Source: Candidatus Nanohaloarchaea archaeon
Lineage (GTDB): Archaea; Nanohalarchaeota; Nanosalinia; Nanosalinales; Nanosalinaceae
Reading direction: 5' to 3'
DNA: 64,000 nucleotides
NCBI GenBank assembly: GCA_014297435.1
Contig: JACOQA010000001.1
Span: 124,001 to 188,000, forward strand
A program made the position numbers and the translations under genes. Shown in pieces: positions 41,900 through 49,875 of the stretch (positions are counted from its first letter, which is position 1; each line of letters begins with the position of its first letter). Below the pieces are notes generated by a model. The model was not told where the DNA came from and made no database searches. It saw only the letters and a list, made by a program, of their open reading frames with translations.

Positions 41900-42421
41900 C
41901 TACTTGAGTTTCAGGACGTAGAGGGTCTCAAACCAGAGTTCTTTTTCCCGTATAATCTCTGGATCGAATTTTTCATGAAGTCTTTCGAGGTCTGCAAGGG
42001 AACTTGCAACTAACAAGATTTCTCCGTCCTCTTTAAGGTAATATTCTGCAGTATCAAGGAAGTTCAGGGTCAGCTCAACACCGGTTTCTCCACCCCTCCA
42101 GACATTTTCCTCTCCAAGCCCTTTCCTGCCAGGTAGGTAAGGTGGGTTGAAAGCGATCAAATCAAATCCGGATTCAATATTTTCGAACAAGTCTGATTCC
42201 ACAAACTCTATGTCAAGACCTTCCTCTTCAGCTTTTCTCTCAGCATGTTCCAGGGCTTCAGGATCTATATCTGCAGAAACTACTTCAGCACCTGAATCGG
42301 CCATCGCGCGACCTATGATACCGGAGCCAGTTCCCATATCAAGACAGGTTTTACCCTCGAGATTTCTTCCCTCCAAAACGGATTTCAGCAGTAAGGAGTC
42401 TTCCGCTGGTTTGTAAACCAT
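41900..42421 (-). CDS. prmC: HemK/PrmC-related N5-glutamine methyltransferase
   Basis: 173 aa class I methyltransferase. Cofactor motif CLDMGTGSGIIGRAMADSGA and the catalytic NPPY (FNPPYLPGRKGLG) mark it as HemK/Mtq2-type. This type methylates the GGQ glutamine of release factor (aRF1 in archaea). The family's short archaeal form has no N-terminal helical domain, as here. It overlaps pyrG by one nucleotide. Confidence 0.85.
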   Translation of the reverse strand: MVYKPAEDSLLLKSVLEGRNLEGKTCLDMGTGSGIIGRAMADSGAEVVSADIDPEALEHAERKAEEEGLDIEFVESDLFENIESGFDLIAFNPPYLPGRKGLGEENVWRGGETGVELTLNFLDTAEYYLKEDGEILLVASSLADLERLHEKFDPEIIREKELWFETLYVLKLK

Positions 42422-43986
42422 CAGCTTGACTCCCTCACAAACTCTAGGAATAGAGGGCTTGGATTCTCAAAGCTCGACTTGAACTCGGGATGTGCCTGCG
42501 TTCCCACCATGAAAGGATGGTTTTCAAGTTCGGCAAACTCTGCTAGTTCTCCATCTTTCTGTTTTCCGGAAAGTTTCAGACCGTTCTGCTCAAGTTGTTC
42601 GTGGTAATCAGGTTTGACTTCAAAACGGTGTCTGTGTCTTTCTGAAACTTCTTGTTTTCCGTAGATCTGTTTCACTTTACCTTCAAGCTCTGCAGTATAA
42701 CCTCCAAGCCTCATCGTACCTCCTTTCTCATCGATGTCTTTTTGTTCCGGCATCTCGGCAACCACCAGATGTTCTTCACCCGATTCGAACTCCTCAGAAG
42801 CAGCGTCTAGACCGAGAACGTTTCGGGAAAATTCCACGACCATCAACTGCATTCCGTAACATAGACCCAAGAAAGGTATATTGTTCTCACGACAGTACTC
42901 TATAGCATCGATCTTTCCCTCGACTCCTCTAGAGCCGAAGCCGCCCGGAACGATCACACCATCAAAACGCTCAAGCTCTTCAAGATCAAGGTTTTCGGTA
43001 TCTACTTGCTCTATCTCGATTGAACCTCCAAGCTCAGCAGCACTGTGCTTCAAAGCTTCCTCGACCGATACGTACGAATCATCGATCTCCATGTACTTAC
43101 CGCAGATAGCGATCTTTGCCACAGGATCCTTCGAAAGGCTTTCCACTCTCTGCCTCCATTTATCCAGCCCTCCATTTCTCTTCGGTAGATTAAGAGAGCT
43201 TCCAATTATTTCTCCTACATTCTGTCTATCAAATTCGAGAGGTAGCTCATATACGTGTTCCAAGTTAGGGTCGGAAACCACTTCTTTCTCTGAAACATCG
43301 CAGAAAAGAGATATTTTATCTACAGTAGAGTCAGAAAGCTCTTTCTCACTTCGACCAACCACCATGTCAGGAGAAAGACCTACCTGTCTTAATTCCTTTA
43401 CCGAGTGCTGTGTCGGTTTTGTCTTCTGCTCTCCGGTTGTCTCTAAGTAAGGCACGAGTGTTGTATGGATCAAGTAAGTTTCTTCCTCGTTTTCTTCGGC
43501 TATTATCTGTCTGGCTGCCTCAAGATAGAACTGGTTCTCCATGTCTCCTACAGTCCCTCCTATCTCGATCGCTACGACATCAGCTTCAGCATCTTCGGCG
43601 CTGTTCTTCCAGCATTTCTTTATCTCATCTGTTACATGTGGAACCATTTGAACTGTTTTTCCGAGGTATTCGCCTTCCCTTTCTTTCCGTATAACTTCTT
43701 TGAATATTTTGCCTGAGGTAAGGTTCCATTCTCCTTTTCCCTCTGTACCAAGAAATCTTTCGTAGTGACCGAAATCCATGTCAACCTCAGTCCCGTCCTC
43801 TAAGACAAATACTTCGCCGTGTTCATGAGGATTCATTGTACCAGGATCTACGTTGAGATATCCGTCGCACTTAATAGGTACCATTTCGAGCCCTCTTTTC
43901 TGTAGAAGTTTTGAGACGCTTGCGCTTACTAGACCTTTACCGAGACCTGAAAGAACCCCTCCCGTGATAAATATCCACTTCGGCAT
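42421..43986 (-). CDS. pyrG: CTP synthase
   Basis: 521 aa. The N-terminal synthetase domain begins with KWIFITGGVLSGLGKGLVSA and has VPIKCDGYLNVDPGTMNPHEHGE. The C-terminal glutamine amidotransferase has the Cys nucleophile in FLGLCYGMQ and the His/Glu pair in GTQAHPEFKS. It converts UTP to CTP with glutamine as nitrogen donor. Full length, with no missing motifs. It is co-directional with prmC. Confidence 0.98.
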   Translation of the reverse strand: MPKWIFITGGVLSGLGKGLVSASVSKLLQKRGLEMVPIKCDGYLNVDPGTMNPHEHGEVFVLEDGTEVDMDFGHYERFLGTEGKGEWNLTSGKIFKEVIRKEREGEYLGKTVQMVPHVTDEIKKCWKNSAEDAEADVVAIEIGGTVGDMENQFYLEAARQIIAEENEEETYLIHTTLVPYLETTGEQKTKPTQHSVKELRQVGLSPDMVVGRSEKELSDSTVDKISLFCDVSEKEVVSDPNLEHVYELPLEFDRQNVGEIIGSSLNLPKRNGGLDKWRQRVESLSKDPVAKIAICGKYMEIDDSYVSVEEALKHSAAELGGSIEIEQVDTENLDLEELERFDGVIVPGGFGSRGVEGKIDAIEYCRENNIPFLGLCYGMQLMVVEFSRNVLGLDAASEEFESGEEHLVVAEMPEQKDIDEKGGTMRLGGYTAELEGKVKQIYGKQEVSERHRHRFEVKPDYHEQLEQNGLKLSGKQKDGELAEFAELENHPFMVGTQAHPEFKSSFENPSPLFLEFVRESS

Positions 43987-44027
43987 AATTCAAACAAGGA
44001 TAACTCAATTATATAACCGGCAGGTGC

Positions 44028-44255
44028 CTAGAGAAGGTTCGAGAAGAAAGATACGATCGCATCTGTAAAACTAGGTTTCTCCAGTTTATCCGGTTCAATG
44101 TGGTCATGCTCTTGAGTCGAGTTGTCGTGAACATGATCGTTTTTCTCTCCGTTTTCAGTAGAAAGATCGGCTGAAACCATATTTGTTGCAACGTAGGCAG
44201 AAACCATAGAAACCAGTAAAATCAATGCTAGAATAAGACCTGCCACTTTTCTCAT
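44028..44255 (-). CDS. Small exported His/Asp-rich protein
   Basis: 75 aa, not recognised. It has an N-terminal signal or anchor helix (LILALILLVSMVSAY). The outside part carries a histidine- and acid-rich stretch (NDHVHDNSTQEHDH) that could bind divalent metal, followed by an amphipathic end. It lies 18 nt downstream of ksgA on the same strand, so it may be in that operon. Confidence 0.55.
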   Translation of the reverse strand: MRKVAGLILALILLVSMVSAYVATNMVSADLSTENGEKNDHVHDNSTQEHDHIEPDKLEKPSFTDAIVSFFSNLL

Positions 44256-44273
44256 AAGAGCCTATTCTGTGAT

Positions 44274-45071
44274 CTAGTTAATATCGTTTCGGTTAAGAAA
44301 CTCTGCTATATCCGAGATCTTCCTGATATCGAGATTGACCACCCTCTCCTCGGAGTGAGGAAGTTCATCACGGAGTTCCTTGGCCTCTTCCTTTTCTATA
44401 TCAAGTATGTGTCTTGAATCGACAAAGGCGTTACGAACTTTCTTCCTCTTGTGCGTAAACAAAGCTCTTACAGTTTTGAAGAATTGGTCTTCGTTCTCAA
44501 TTCCGTGTCGTTCCTTGTTGGGGTAGAGCTTGAGAATCGATGTTTCAACTTCCGGAGAAGGATAGTAGTTTCTGGAGGAAACGTCTCTAAGTTTCACAGG
44601 TACAAAGTAGTAGTTGACCATCACGGTAAAACGTCCGTACTCGGTTGAACCGGGTTCGGCAACAGCACGCTCCGCCAACTCCTTCTGAAGAATCAAAGAG
44701 GACTGGATCTGCCTCTTACCCAGTTTCTCTAACGTCTCAGAGGAGATACGGAAAGGCAGGTTCGAGACACATCTCTCAATATCCCCAGGTATCTCGTAAT
44801 CCAGGAAATCCTTCTCAACAACATCTATATCCTCAAAATTCTGTTTCATGTGGTTTGCTAATGTCGAATCGTTCTCAACCGTATAGATTTTACCGGATTT
44901 CTCAGTCAGTTCTTCTGTTATGGCTCCAGTACCGGGACCTATCTCAAGAACGTTTTTGTCTTCGACTTCTCCAGCCTCAACAAGCGCTTTGATAACTGCT
45001 TCCGATGTAAGAAAGTTCTGTCCGTCGACAGGCTGGACTCCAAGCCTTTTGAGTTCTTCTTGAACGCTCAT
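44274..45071 (-). CDS. ksgA: 16S rRNA dimethyladenosine transferase (KsgA/Dim1)
   Basis: 265 aa. Features are GQNFLTSEAVIKAL, motif I VLEIGPGTGAITEEL, the acidic VENDSTL, the catalytic CVSNLPFRISSETLEKLG (NLPF; usually NLPY), and a C-terminal helical domain (FTHKRKKVRNAF). It dimethylates two adenosines in the helix 45 loop of small-subunit rRNA. It is the final translation gene of the eL21-rpo4-DUF655-ksgA operon. Confidence 0.95.
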   Translation of the reverse strand: MSVQEELKRLGVQPVDGQNFLTSEAVIKALVEAGEVEDKNVLEIGPGTGAITEELTEKSGKIYTVENDSTLANHMKQNFEDIDVVEKDFLDYEIPGDIERCVSNLPFRISSETLEKLGKRQIQSSLILQKELAERAVAEPGSTEYGRFTVMVNYYFVPVKLRDVSSRNYYPSPEVETSILKLYPNKERHGIENEDQFFKTVRALFTHKRKKVRNAFVDSRHILDIEKEEAKELRDELPHSEERVVNLDIRKISDIAEFLNRNDIN

Positions 45072-45095
45072 CGAACTGGAAAAACTAAGAGGTTT

Positions 45096-45635
45096 TTATG
45101 CTGAGGTGAAGAGTTTCCTCTTCGCGTCTCCTTTCAGCTCGTTTTCGATTCTTTCGGCTATGAGATCTTCAGGATCTGGAATTGAGGATACTCTCTCCTT
45201 AATGTCTTCGTAGCTCTTGAACTCTTTTTCCTCTCTTTCGTCGAGGATTGCCTGCATGTGTTTCGATCCGATTCCGGGTAGGAGTTCGAAAGCGTGTCTT
45301 CTCGGTGTTACAGGCGTGGCCTGATTGAAGAATTCGACGAACTCTTCTTCCTGTTCTTGGATCATGGCCTTCAGTACGTACTTTAGTTCGGACTTCGCGT
45401 TACCTGTTAATTGGTTGTAGTCCAAGCGCGCCTTGATGTATTTGACTTTATCTCGGTCTCCTTCTCCAATGTATAGTTCTTCGCCGCCTTTCGGTTCTTT
45501 TTCATCTCTCATTACAACCTCTAGCAGGTTGAAGTTCTTTGTTCCTATTCCCTGTGCTACGGGCTCATCTTTCTCTCCTGAGCGTCCGTGCCGTAGGAAG
45601 TCAAGTACCTTGATGTATTCGTCTTTATCAGCCAT
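45096..45635 (-). CDS. DUF655 family helix-hairpin-helix protein
   Basis: 179 aa. An OB-like N-terminal part (EYIKVLDFLRHGRSG, QGIGTKNFNLLEVVM) precedes an HhH motif region (FELLPGIGSKHMQAILDERE). This is the DUF655 family, of unknown function but expected to bind nucleic acid. It sits in the typical archaeal position between rpo4 and ksgA. Confidence 0.9.
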   Translation of the reverse strand: MADKDEYIKVLDFLRHGRSGEKDEPVAQGIGTKNFNLLEVVMRDEKEPKGGEELYIGEGDRDKVKYIKARLDYNQLTGNAKSELKYVLKAMIQEQEEEFVEFFNQATPVTPRRHAFELLPGIGSKHMQAILDEREEKEFKSYEDIKERVSSIPDPEDLIAERIENELKGDAKRKLFTSA

Positions 45636-45690
45636 TTTTCCACCTTTAGATTGTGAAATAAGAATTCAGAAAGTTAAAAGCCCTTCCCTT

Positions 45691-46026
45691 TTACTCCTCG
45701 ATTTCGATGCTCTGGCAGATATCGAGGATCTCTTCGATCTCTGAGTCGTCAAGCTTGACTCTTTCCTTCTGGAAGACAGCTCTAACTGTTGATTCGTGCT
45801 GTGGTACTACTTCGAGAAGTTTGTAGATCTGTTTCTCTTTCAGGGATTCAACTTCGGAAAGCTCTTCGTTGAGTTCTGCTAGTGTGTCTAGATCTGTTAT
45901 TTTGCAGTGGCGGGTAAGGTTTTCTAGTGCGATCTTCTGTTCGTGTGAGAGGTCTTCCTCATCCTTTTCTTTTAGGACGTTCAATGCTTCTGCCGGGTAG
46001 ACATTCTCTTCTTCCTTTACTTCCAT
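45691..46026 (-). CDS. rpoF: RNA polymerase subunit Rpo4 (RpoF)
   Basis: 111 aa. The helical Rpb4 core is shown by YPAEALNVLKEK, HEQKIALENLTRHCKI and the HRDC-like end (VVPQHESTVRAVFQKERVKL). With Rpo7 it forms the stalk of archaeal RNA polymerase, aiding initiation and termination. It begins 7 nt after eL21 in the operon. Confidence 0.9.
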   Translation of the reverse strand: MEVKEEENVYPAEALNVLKEKDEEDLSHEQKIALENLTRHCKITDLDTLAELNEELSEVESLKEKQIYKLLEVVPQHESTVRAVFQKERVKLDDSEIEEILDICQSIEIEE

Positions 46027-46033
46027 TTCTGGA

Positions 46034-46321
46034 TCACTCTAGTTTTTCCAGGTGTACGGGCTGGATGTAGAGTATCTTGGTTTTTCCGCCGTCCTCGAAC
46101 TCTACCTGGTAGGCGTCTCCTCTTTCGCCGGTTACTTCCACTGTTTTTCCGTGGTAGCGAGTGTGGACTCTTCCTTCTGTTACTGAGGGGTTGATCTGGA
46201 TAAGTGCTTTTTCTCCTTCTTCGAAGGTCTTCAACCTGTCGTTGATCGTTGTCGTGTGGTCTGAATCTTTGGAGAGGGTCTTTCTTGCGCCCTGCTGTGA
46301 TCCGTGTGACTTCTGTGCCAT
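46034..46321 (-). CDS. rpl21e: Ribosomal protein eL21
   Basis: 95 aa. Conserved elements are SHGSQQGARKTLSKD near the start, KALIQINPSVTEGR-type barrel strands with RVHTRYHGKTVEVTGERGDA, and the ending LYIQPVHLEKL. It is a structural protein of the 50S subunit and the first gene of the rpo4/ksgA operon. An RBS-free, AT-rich upstream region (TTTTTATATACC) precedes it. Confidence 0.95.
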   Translation of the reverse strand: MAQKSHGSQQGARKTLSKDSDHTTTINDRLKTFEEGEKALIQINPSVTEGRVHTRYHGKTVEVTGERGDAYQVEFEDGGKTKILYIQPVHLEKLE

Positions 46322-46379
46322 TTTTATATACCTCTTATACAGGGAAAAGAAGGTCTTAACTTTTTAAACTCCTTACCCT

Positions 46380-46883
46380 CTAGAGGTGTTTTTCTATTTC
46401 TTCTCCGTAGAATCGAACTGCTTCCTCGTGTGCCTCTTCTTGGCTGGTTGAAGCGTGGACGATGTTGAAAAGAGGGATTTCCCATGTGTCTGCGATTCGC
46501 GAGTCGTAGTGTGGGAGCAAGTCTTCGTCGTAAAGTGGGCTTTCGGGGTTGTTCGCGGCATCCCCTCTTATTGTGCCTGGTTCGTTTTCCTCGGGTCTAA
46601 ACTCGTCTCCGACGATTTCTCGGGTTCTTTTGACTGCGTCTTCGCCATACATAATTCCGACCATGACATCTTCATCGTCGAAGTAGTCGTGTAGCTCGTC
46701 GAGAACATCGCCGGGTACGTGACCGTAGTGCTCGTCTACGAGTTCCGAGGAGACATTTTTCTGTTCGAGCATTGTGGGCTGGAGTCCTGAGTCTGAGAAG
46801 TAGCTAAGCACTTCGTCGGTTAGACCTCTTTCCAGAGCGTCTGGTTTCATCATTATGAATGTGTATTCTTCGTCGGTTGTCAT
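46380..46883 (-). CDS. ndk: Nucleoside diphosphate kinase
   Basis: 167 aa. YTFIMMKPDALERGL opens the family sequence. GTIRGDAANNPESPLYDE and the active-site histidine in FNIVHASTSQEEAHEEA are present. An acidic insertion (DVLDELHDYFDDEDVMV) suits a halophile. It transfers gamma phosphate between nucleotides. I chose ATG 46883: the TATA box at 46904-46914 is centred 26 nt upstream, and the longer upstream frame would include this promoter. Confidence 0.93.
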   Translation of the reverse strand: MTTDEEYTFIMMKPDALERGLTDEVLSYFSDSGLQPTMLEQKNVSSELVDEHYGHVPGDVLDELHDYFDDEDVMVGIMYGEDAVKRTREIVGDEFRPEENEPGTIRGDAANNPESPLYDEDLLPHYDSRIADTWEIPLFNIVHASTSQEEAHEEAVRFYGEEIEKHL

Positions 46884-46903
46884 GAGTAGCATATTGGTCT
46901 CAA

Positions 46904-46914
46904 ATTTTATATTA
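46904..46914 (-). promoter_or_regulatory. ndk promoter (TATA box)
   Basis: TAATATAAAAT on the minus strand centred 26 nt before ATG 46883 places the transcription start on the start codon. The divergent gene at 46981 has its own TTTATTA about 26-30 nt before its start. Confidence 0.6.
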
Positions 46915-46980
46915 GACTCTATATTGTAGCTACCATTGTGGAACAAAACATTTATTAGCCCGCAATGTTATGTTGTTACT

Positions 46981-47700
46981 ATGAAGATACAAATAAATGA
47001 CGATGCTTTTTCCGATCGAAGTCTAGGTTCCACAACCATCGAAGAAGCAGTAGAATCTGGCGAAGGTCCTGAAAACCTGGTCGACTTTCCTGAAGATACA
47101 AAATATGACAAAGGATGGGAAAGAGCCGGAGGAGAATCTTTTATGAGGGTCGGCATGAGAGAAGGCACAGAAGAACCTGTTTTTATTGAGAAAAGCGGAA
47201 ACCCTGAGGTAACTAGAGACAGAGCTACAGAGCTTGACGAAAACGGAGCTCACGTAGTTCCAACTTTAATGCTTCTCGAAGATCGGGCGGCAGAAAGCAA
47301 CAGGATTAAGGGTTCAGAATATCAAATATTTCAGGAATGGGCTCCGGATAACTTTAGGGAGGAGTATAATGCAGGGAACCTTGGAGATAACGCACTTAGA
47401 CAGTTTGCTGAAAACTGTGCTGTGGTTGACGGGCTCGGATTCGGAATAAAAGGGGGAGAATACATGATAGATGAGATGCTAACAGATGGAGAAAACTGTT
47501 ACATAGTGGACTTCGGAGCAGACCTCGGATCATCGAGTTATGAATCTCATAAGGAACTTTATGACTCAGGTAGTGAGTTCCTTGAAGACTCTGAGGTTGC
47601 TGGTGAAGAAGAGTTCGAGAAATTCGACAACTGGTATGAGTCACAGCGCCAGTCGATCGATGAGGAATACAGCCTAGGAGAAAAAAAGGCTGTAGCTTAA
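46981..47700 (+). CDS. Hypothetical protein with kinase-like features
   Basis: 239 aa. No family is recognised, but the layout resembles a small protein kinase-like fold. There is a possible beta-3 lysine (EPVFIEKSG), an acidic helix (RDRATELDENGAH), a hinge-like strand (SEYQIFQEWAP), and a late segment ENCYIVDFGADLG that mimics a kinase DFG metal motif. The catalytic-loop Asp/Asn are not evident (GFGIKGGEYMIDEM), so it could be a pseudokinase or a chance resemblance. The C-terminal 50 residues are acidic and helical. A TTTATTA box about 26-30 nt upstream fixes the leaderless ATG 46981. Confidence 0.5.
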   Translation: MKIQINDDAFSDRSLGSTTIEEAVESGEGPENLVDFPEDTKYDKGWERAGGESFMRVGMREGTEEPVFIEKSGNPEVTRDRATELDENGAHVVPTLMLLEDRAAESNRIKGSEYQIFQEWAPDNFREEYNAGNLGDNALRQFAENCAVVDGLGFGIKGGEYMIDEMLTDGENCYIVDFGADLGSSSYESHKELYDSGSEFLEDSEVAGEEEFEKFDNWYESQRQSIDEEYSLGEKKAVA

Positions 47701-47707
47701 ATCTTTC

Positions 47708-48937
47708 CTATTTCTCAATATTGAGCACGTCAAGCGCAGTACACTCGGCTTCGCATCCAAGTGTTTCCGATACTGACGGGTCCGAGCGACCTTCATCGCC
47801 CGAGATCAACTCTTTGATGTATGTCCCTGCTTCTGCCTTGATCACGAGCTCGATCTTTTTCTCGCCCTTTCGCTCACATAAAACTCTCTGGACCTCTCTC
47901 TTCCTTACTTTATCGGCTCTTCTGTGATCTACTCTGTTAGGCGTCCGCTGCTCGATCTCTCCTTTAATATCCTGGAGCTTCTCAAGCTTTTCATCATCGA
48001 CATCCTCCGAAAGCTCTACCTCCGCACGGTACATCTTGTCCGCATGTTTCTCCTTAATCTCCTCGATCTCATCCTTACCAGCGGGTCTCAAGTCAAAGAT
48101 CTCTATCTTCTCGTTATCGTTAACCTCTTCCATCAAAGATTCAAGATCAAGATCTCTATGAAGAGGTTCGACTAATTCAAGAACGAACTCTCTTCTTCCA
48201 AAGCATCTTGCGTCAACGTCTTCTCTTCCTCCGCCATGGAACTTTGCTTCAATCGCCTTAGTTTCTCTCTTGAAAGGTTCCTGGATTTCCTCCTGAACCG
48301 AGGTAGGGTAGTTCTTACCTGTCCAGTCACATTCTTCACATCCTGAACCTCTACAGTTCCTGCAGTGCCATTCCGTCTGCGGAATTTCTCTAGAGTATTT
48401 GTTGTACTGGGCGTAAAGCAGTAGAGAGTTAACCTGCATCTCTACTCTGTCCTTGTTTTCATCCATCTCAATAATCGCGTTGATATCAGGACGTTTGAAA
48501 TCGACCTCGATACCAAGCTCTTTCTCAATTCTCTTACCGATCAATCGAGAAAGTTCGGTCTTGATAGGTTCAGTCCATTCAATGCCGTATTCTTCCCACA
48601 GCGCCTCCTCTTTCTCTATAGCTTCGTTGGGAGGTCTTATTCCGATGAGGAAGGTTGAAAGCTCGTACCGATCGAAAGAATCTTCTACCAGTTCAACCCA
48701 GTGATCCATCTTCTGGAAGACTCCATCACAGTACTCGCATGAACCTCCAAGATCTGCATCTTCCGGTATGTTCTCCCTAACGAAAGAGTCTTCTTCGAGA
48801 TCGTCTATTTCCCGGCAGATCGCACCTCTCTCAAAGTTTTCCAGTCCGTGTCCGAGCTTGGCGAACTGTCTTCCAAGACAGTGATCGCAGAGTTCTTCTT
48901 CAAGTAAAGCATCACGTTTTTCTTTTACAGAGATCAT
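47708..48937 (-). CDS. pus10: tRNA pseudouridine synthase Pus10
   Basis: 409 aa. The N-terminal THUMP-like domain carries zinc-binding cysteines (CDHCLGRQFAKLGHG and SCEYCDGVF). Later come WHCRNCRGSGCEECDWTGK, the catalytic aspartate loop in GREDVDARCFGRREFVLEL and KAEAGTYIKELISGDEGR. Pus10 makes pseudouridine at positions 54 and 55 of archaeal tRNA T arms. It overlaps the phosphodiesterase gene by 4 nt (ATGA). Confidence 0.95.
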   Translation of the reverse strand: MISVKEKRDALLEEELCDHCLGRQFAKLGHGLENFERGAICREIDDLEEDSFVRENIPEDADLGGSCEYCDGVFQKMDHWVELVEDSFDRYELSTFLIGIRPPNEAIEKEEALWEEYGIEWTEPIKTELSRLIGKRIEKELGIEVDFKRPDINAIIEMDENKDRVEMQVNSLLLYAQYNKYSREIPQTEWHCRNCRGSGCEECDWTGKNYPTSVQEEIQEPFKRETKAIEAKFHGGGREDVDARCFGRREFVLELVEPLHRDLDLESLMEEVNDNEKIEIFDLRPAGKDEIEEIKEKHADKMYRAEVELSEDVDDEKLEKLQDIKGEIEQRTPNRVDHRRADKVRKREVQRVLCERKGEKKIELVIKAEAGTYIKELISGDEGRSDPSVSETLGCEAECTALDVLNIEK

Positions 48938-49467
48938 AGTTCGAAAATCTCCTCGACCTTTTTAACCTCTCCCTCATCAAACTCCAGAAGTTCTACTTTG
49001 ACTTGTGAAGCTTCGACTTCGAAAGTAAGCATCTCGGGCTTTCCGTCTGTCGAAGAACCTCCACCTACCCCCGTACAGCTTCCCGGATTTAATAGGAGGT
49101 TTTCCTGTTTCTTTACAGTTTCCTGTTCATGGGTATGACCATGGATCAAAACATCAACTTCAAGGTCGTCAGCGATCCTGAGAAGTGTTGGATGATGACC
49201 TCGGGGATTTATGCCAGTTCCATGGTAAGCTCCGACGCTAAAATCATCAATATTGAATGTTTCGGAGTTCGGAAGGTGGAAACGATCGCAGTTTCCTTTA
49301 ACCGCAATAAATTCTTTGGATTTCTGTTCAAGCATGTCGTAAGTTTCTTTAGTGACGAAGTCACCGCAGTGAACTACTTTATCTGCTTCCTTGACTACCT
49401 CAAGGAACTTTTCAGGTATCTTTTTCGCTCTTGAGGGGATATGCGAATCCGATATAACGGCTATCAT
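48934..49467 (-). CDS. MJ0936/YfcE-type metallophosphoesterase
   Basis: 177 aa, the size of the compact family. Metal ligands are in VISDSHIPSRA, VVHCGDFVT, VKGNCDR, the His of GAYHGTG and LIHGHTHEQ, ending with LLNPGSCTG. These enzymes hydrolyse phosphodiesters or cyclic nucleotides; the natural substrate is unknown. A TATA-like CTTTTATC about 23 nt upstream of ATG 49467 supports a leaderless start. It is in an operon with pus10. Confidence 0.9.
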   Translation of the reverse strand: MIAVISDSHIPSRAKKIPEKFLEVVKEADKVVHCGDFVTKETYDMLEQKSKEFIAVKGNCDRFHLPNSETFNIDDFSVGAYHGTGINPRGHHPTLLRIADDLEVDVLIHGHTHEQETVKKQENLLLNPGSCTGVGGGSSTDGKPEMLTFEVEASQVKVELLEFDEGEVKKVEEIFEL

Positions 49468-49566
49468 ACAATATTCGTGTGTTCGAAACCGATAAAAGCT
49501 TTATATAGAGCTCCGGAACAAGTTTATCTAACGGGTTTCAGGGGGAGTGAGACCTAATGAATCAGA

Positions 49567-49863
49567 ATGGAGCACAAGGCATACGAAACTGTTTATAGAA
49601 CCTCGCTGCTTACCCTTCTAGGAATAACTAGATTCTTCTCTAAGATAGACATCGATCCTCCTGGAAAATGGCTGCCTATATTTGACAGCATGAAAGCCTC
49701 CTCTGAAATGGTTCACTGCAAACTCTCAGAACTCGATAACGATGTTGAAAAAGAGTTCGTAGAGAAAGAAGAGATGATCGAGAAAAGACTTGGGAAAAAG
49801 AAGTTCTATTCGGAGGACGAGCTTAAAGACTTGAAGAACAAGAAAGGAGAGATTACCATCTAA
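49567..49863 (+). CDS. Hypothetical small helical protein
   Basis: 98 aa, not recognised. Its N-terminal half is hydrophobic-amphipathic (TVYRTSLLTLLGITRFFSKI), followed by DPPGKWLPIFDSMKASSE and a charged C-terminal helix (EKEEMIEKRLGKKKFYSE). A TATA box TTTATATAG (49500-49508) and a GGGGGAGTGA site lie upstream. That site is better spaced for an overlapping 13-codon frame starting at 49557 than for ATG 49567. Confidence 0.5.
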   Translation: MEHKAYETVYRTSLLTLLGITRFFSKIDIDPPGKWLPIFDSMKASSEMVHCKLSELDNDVEKEFVEKEEMIEKRLGKKKFYSEDELKDLKNKKGEITI

Positions 49864-49875
49864 AAATTTTTCTCA

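Noticed and set aside
49557-49598. 13-codon frame overlapping the 49567 start
   Set aside because: It has good ribosome-site spacing but is very short and may be chance; noted in the neighbouring gene's entry only.
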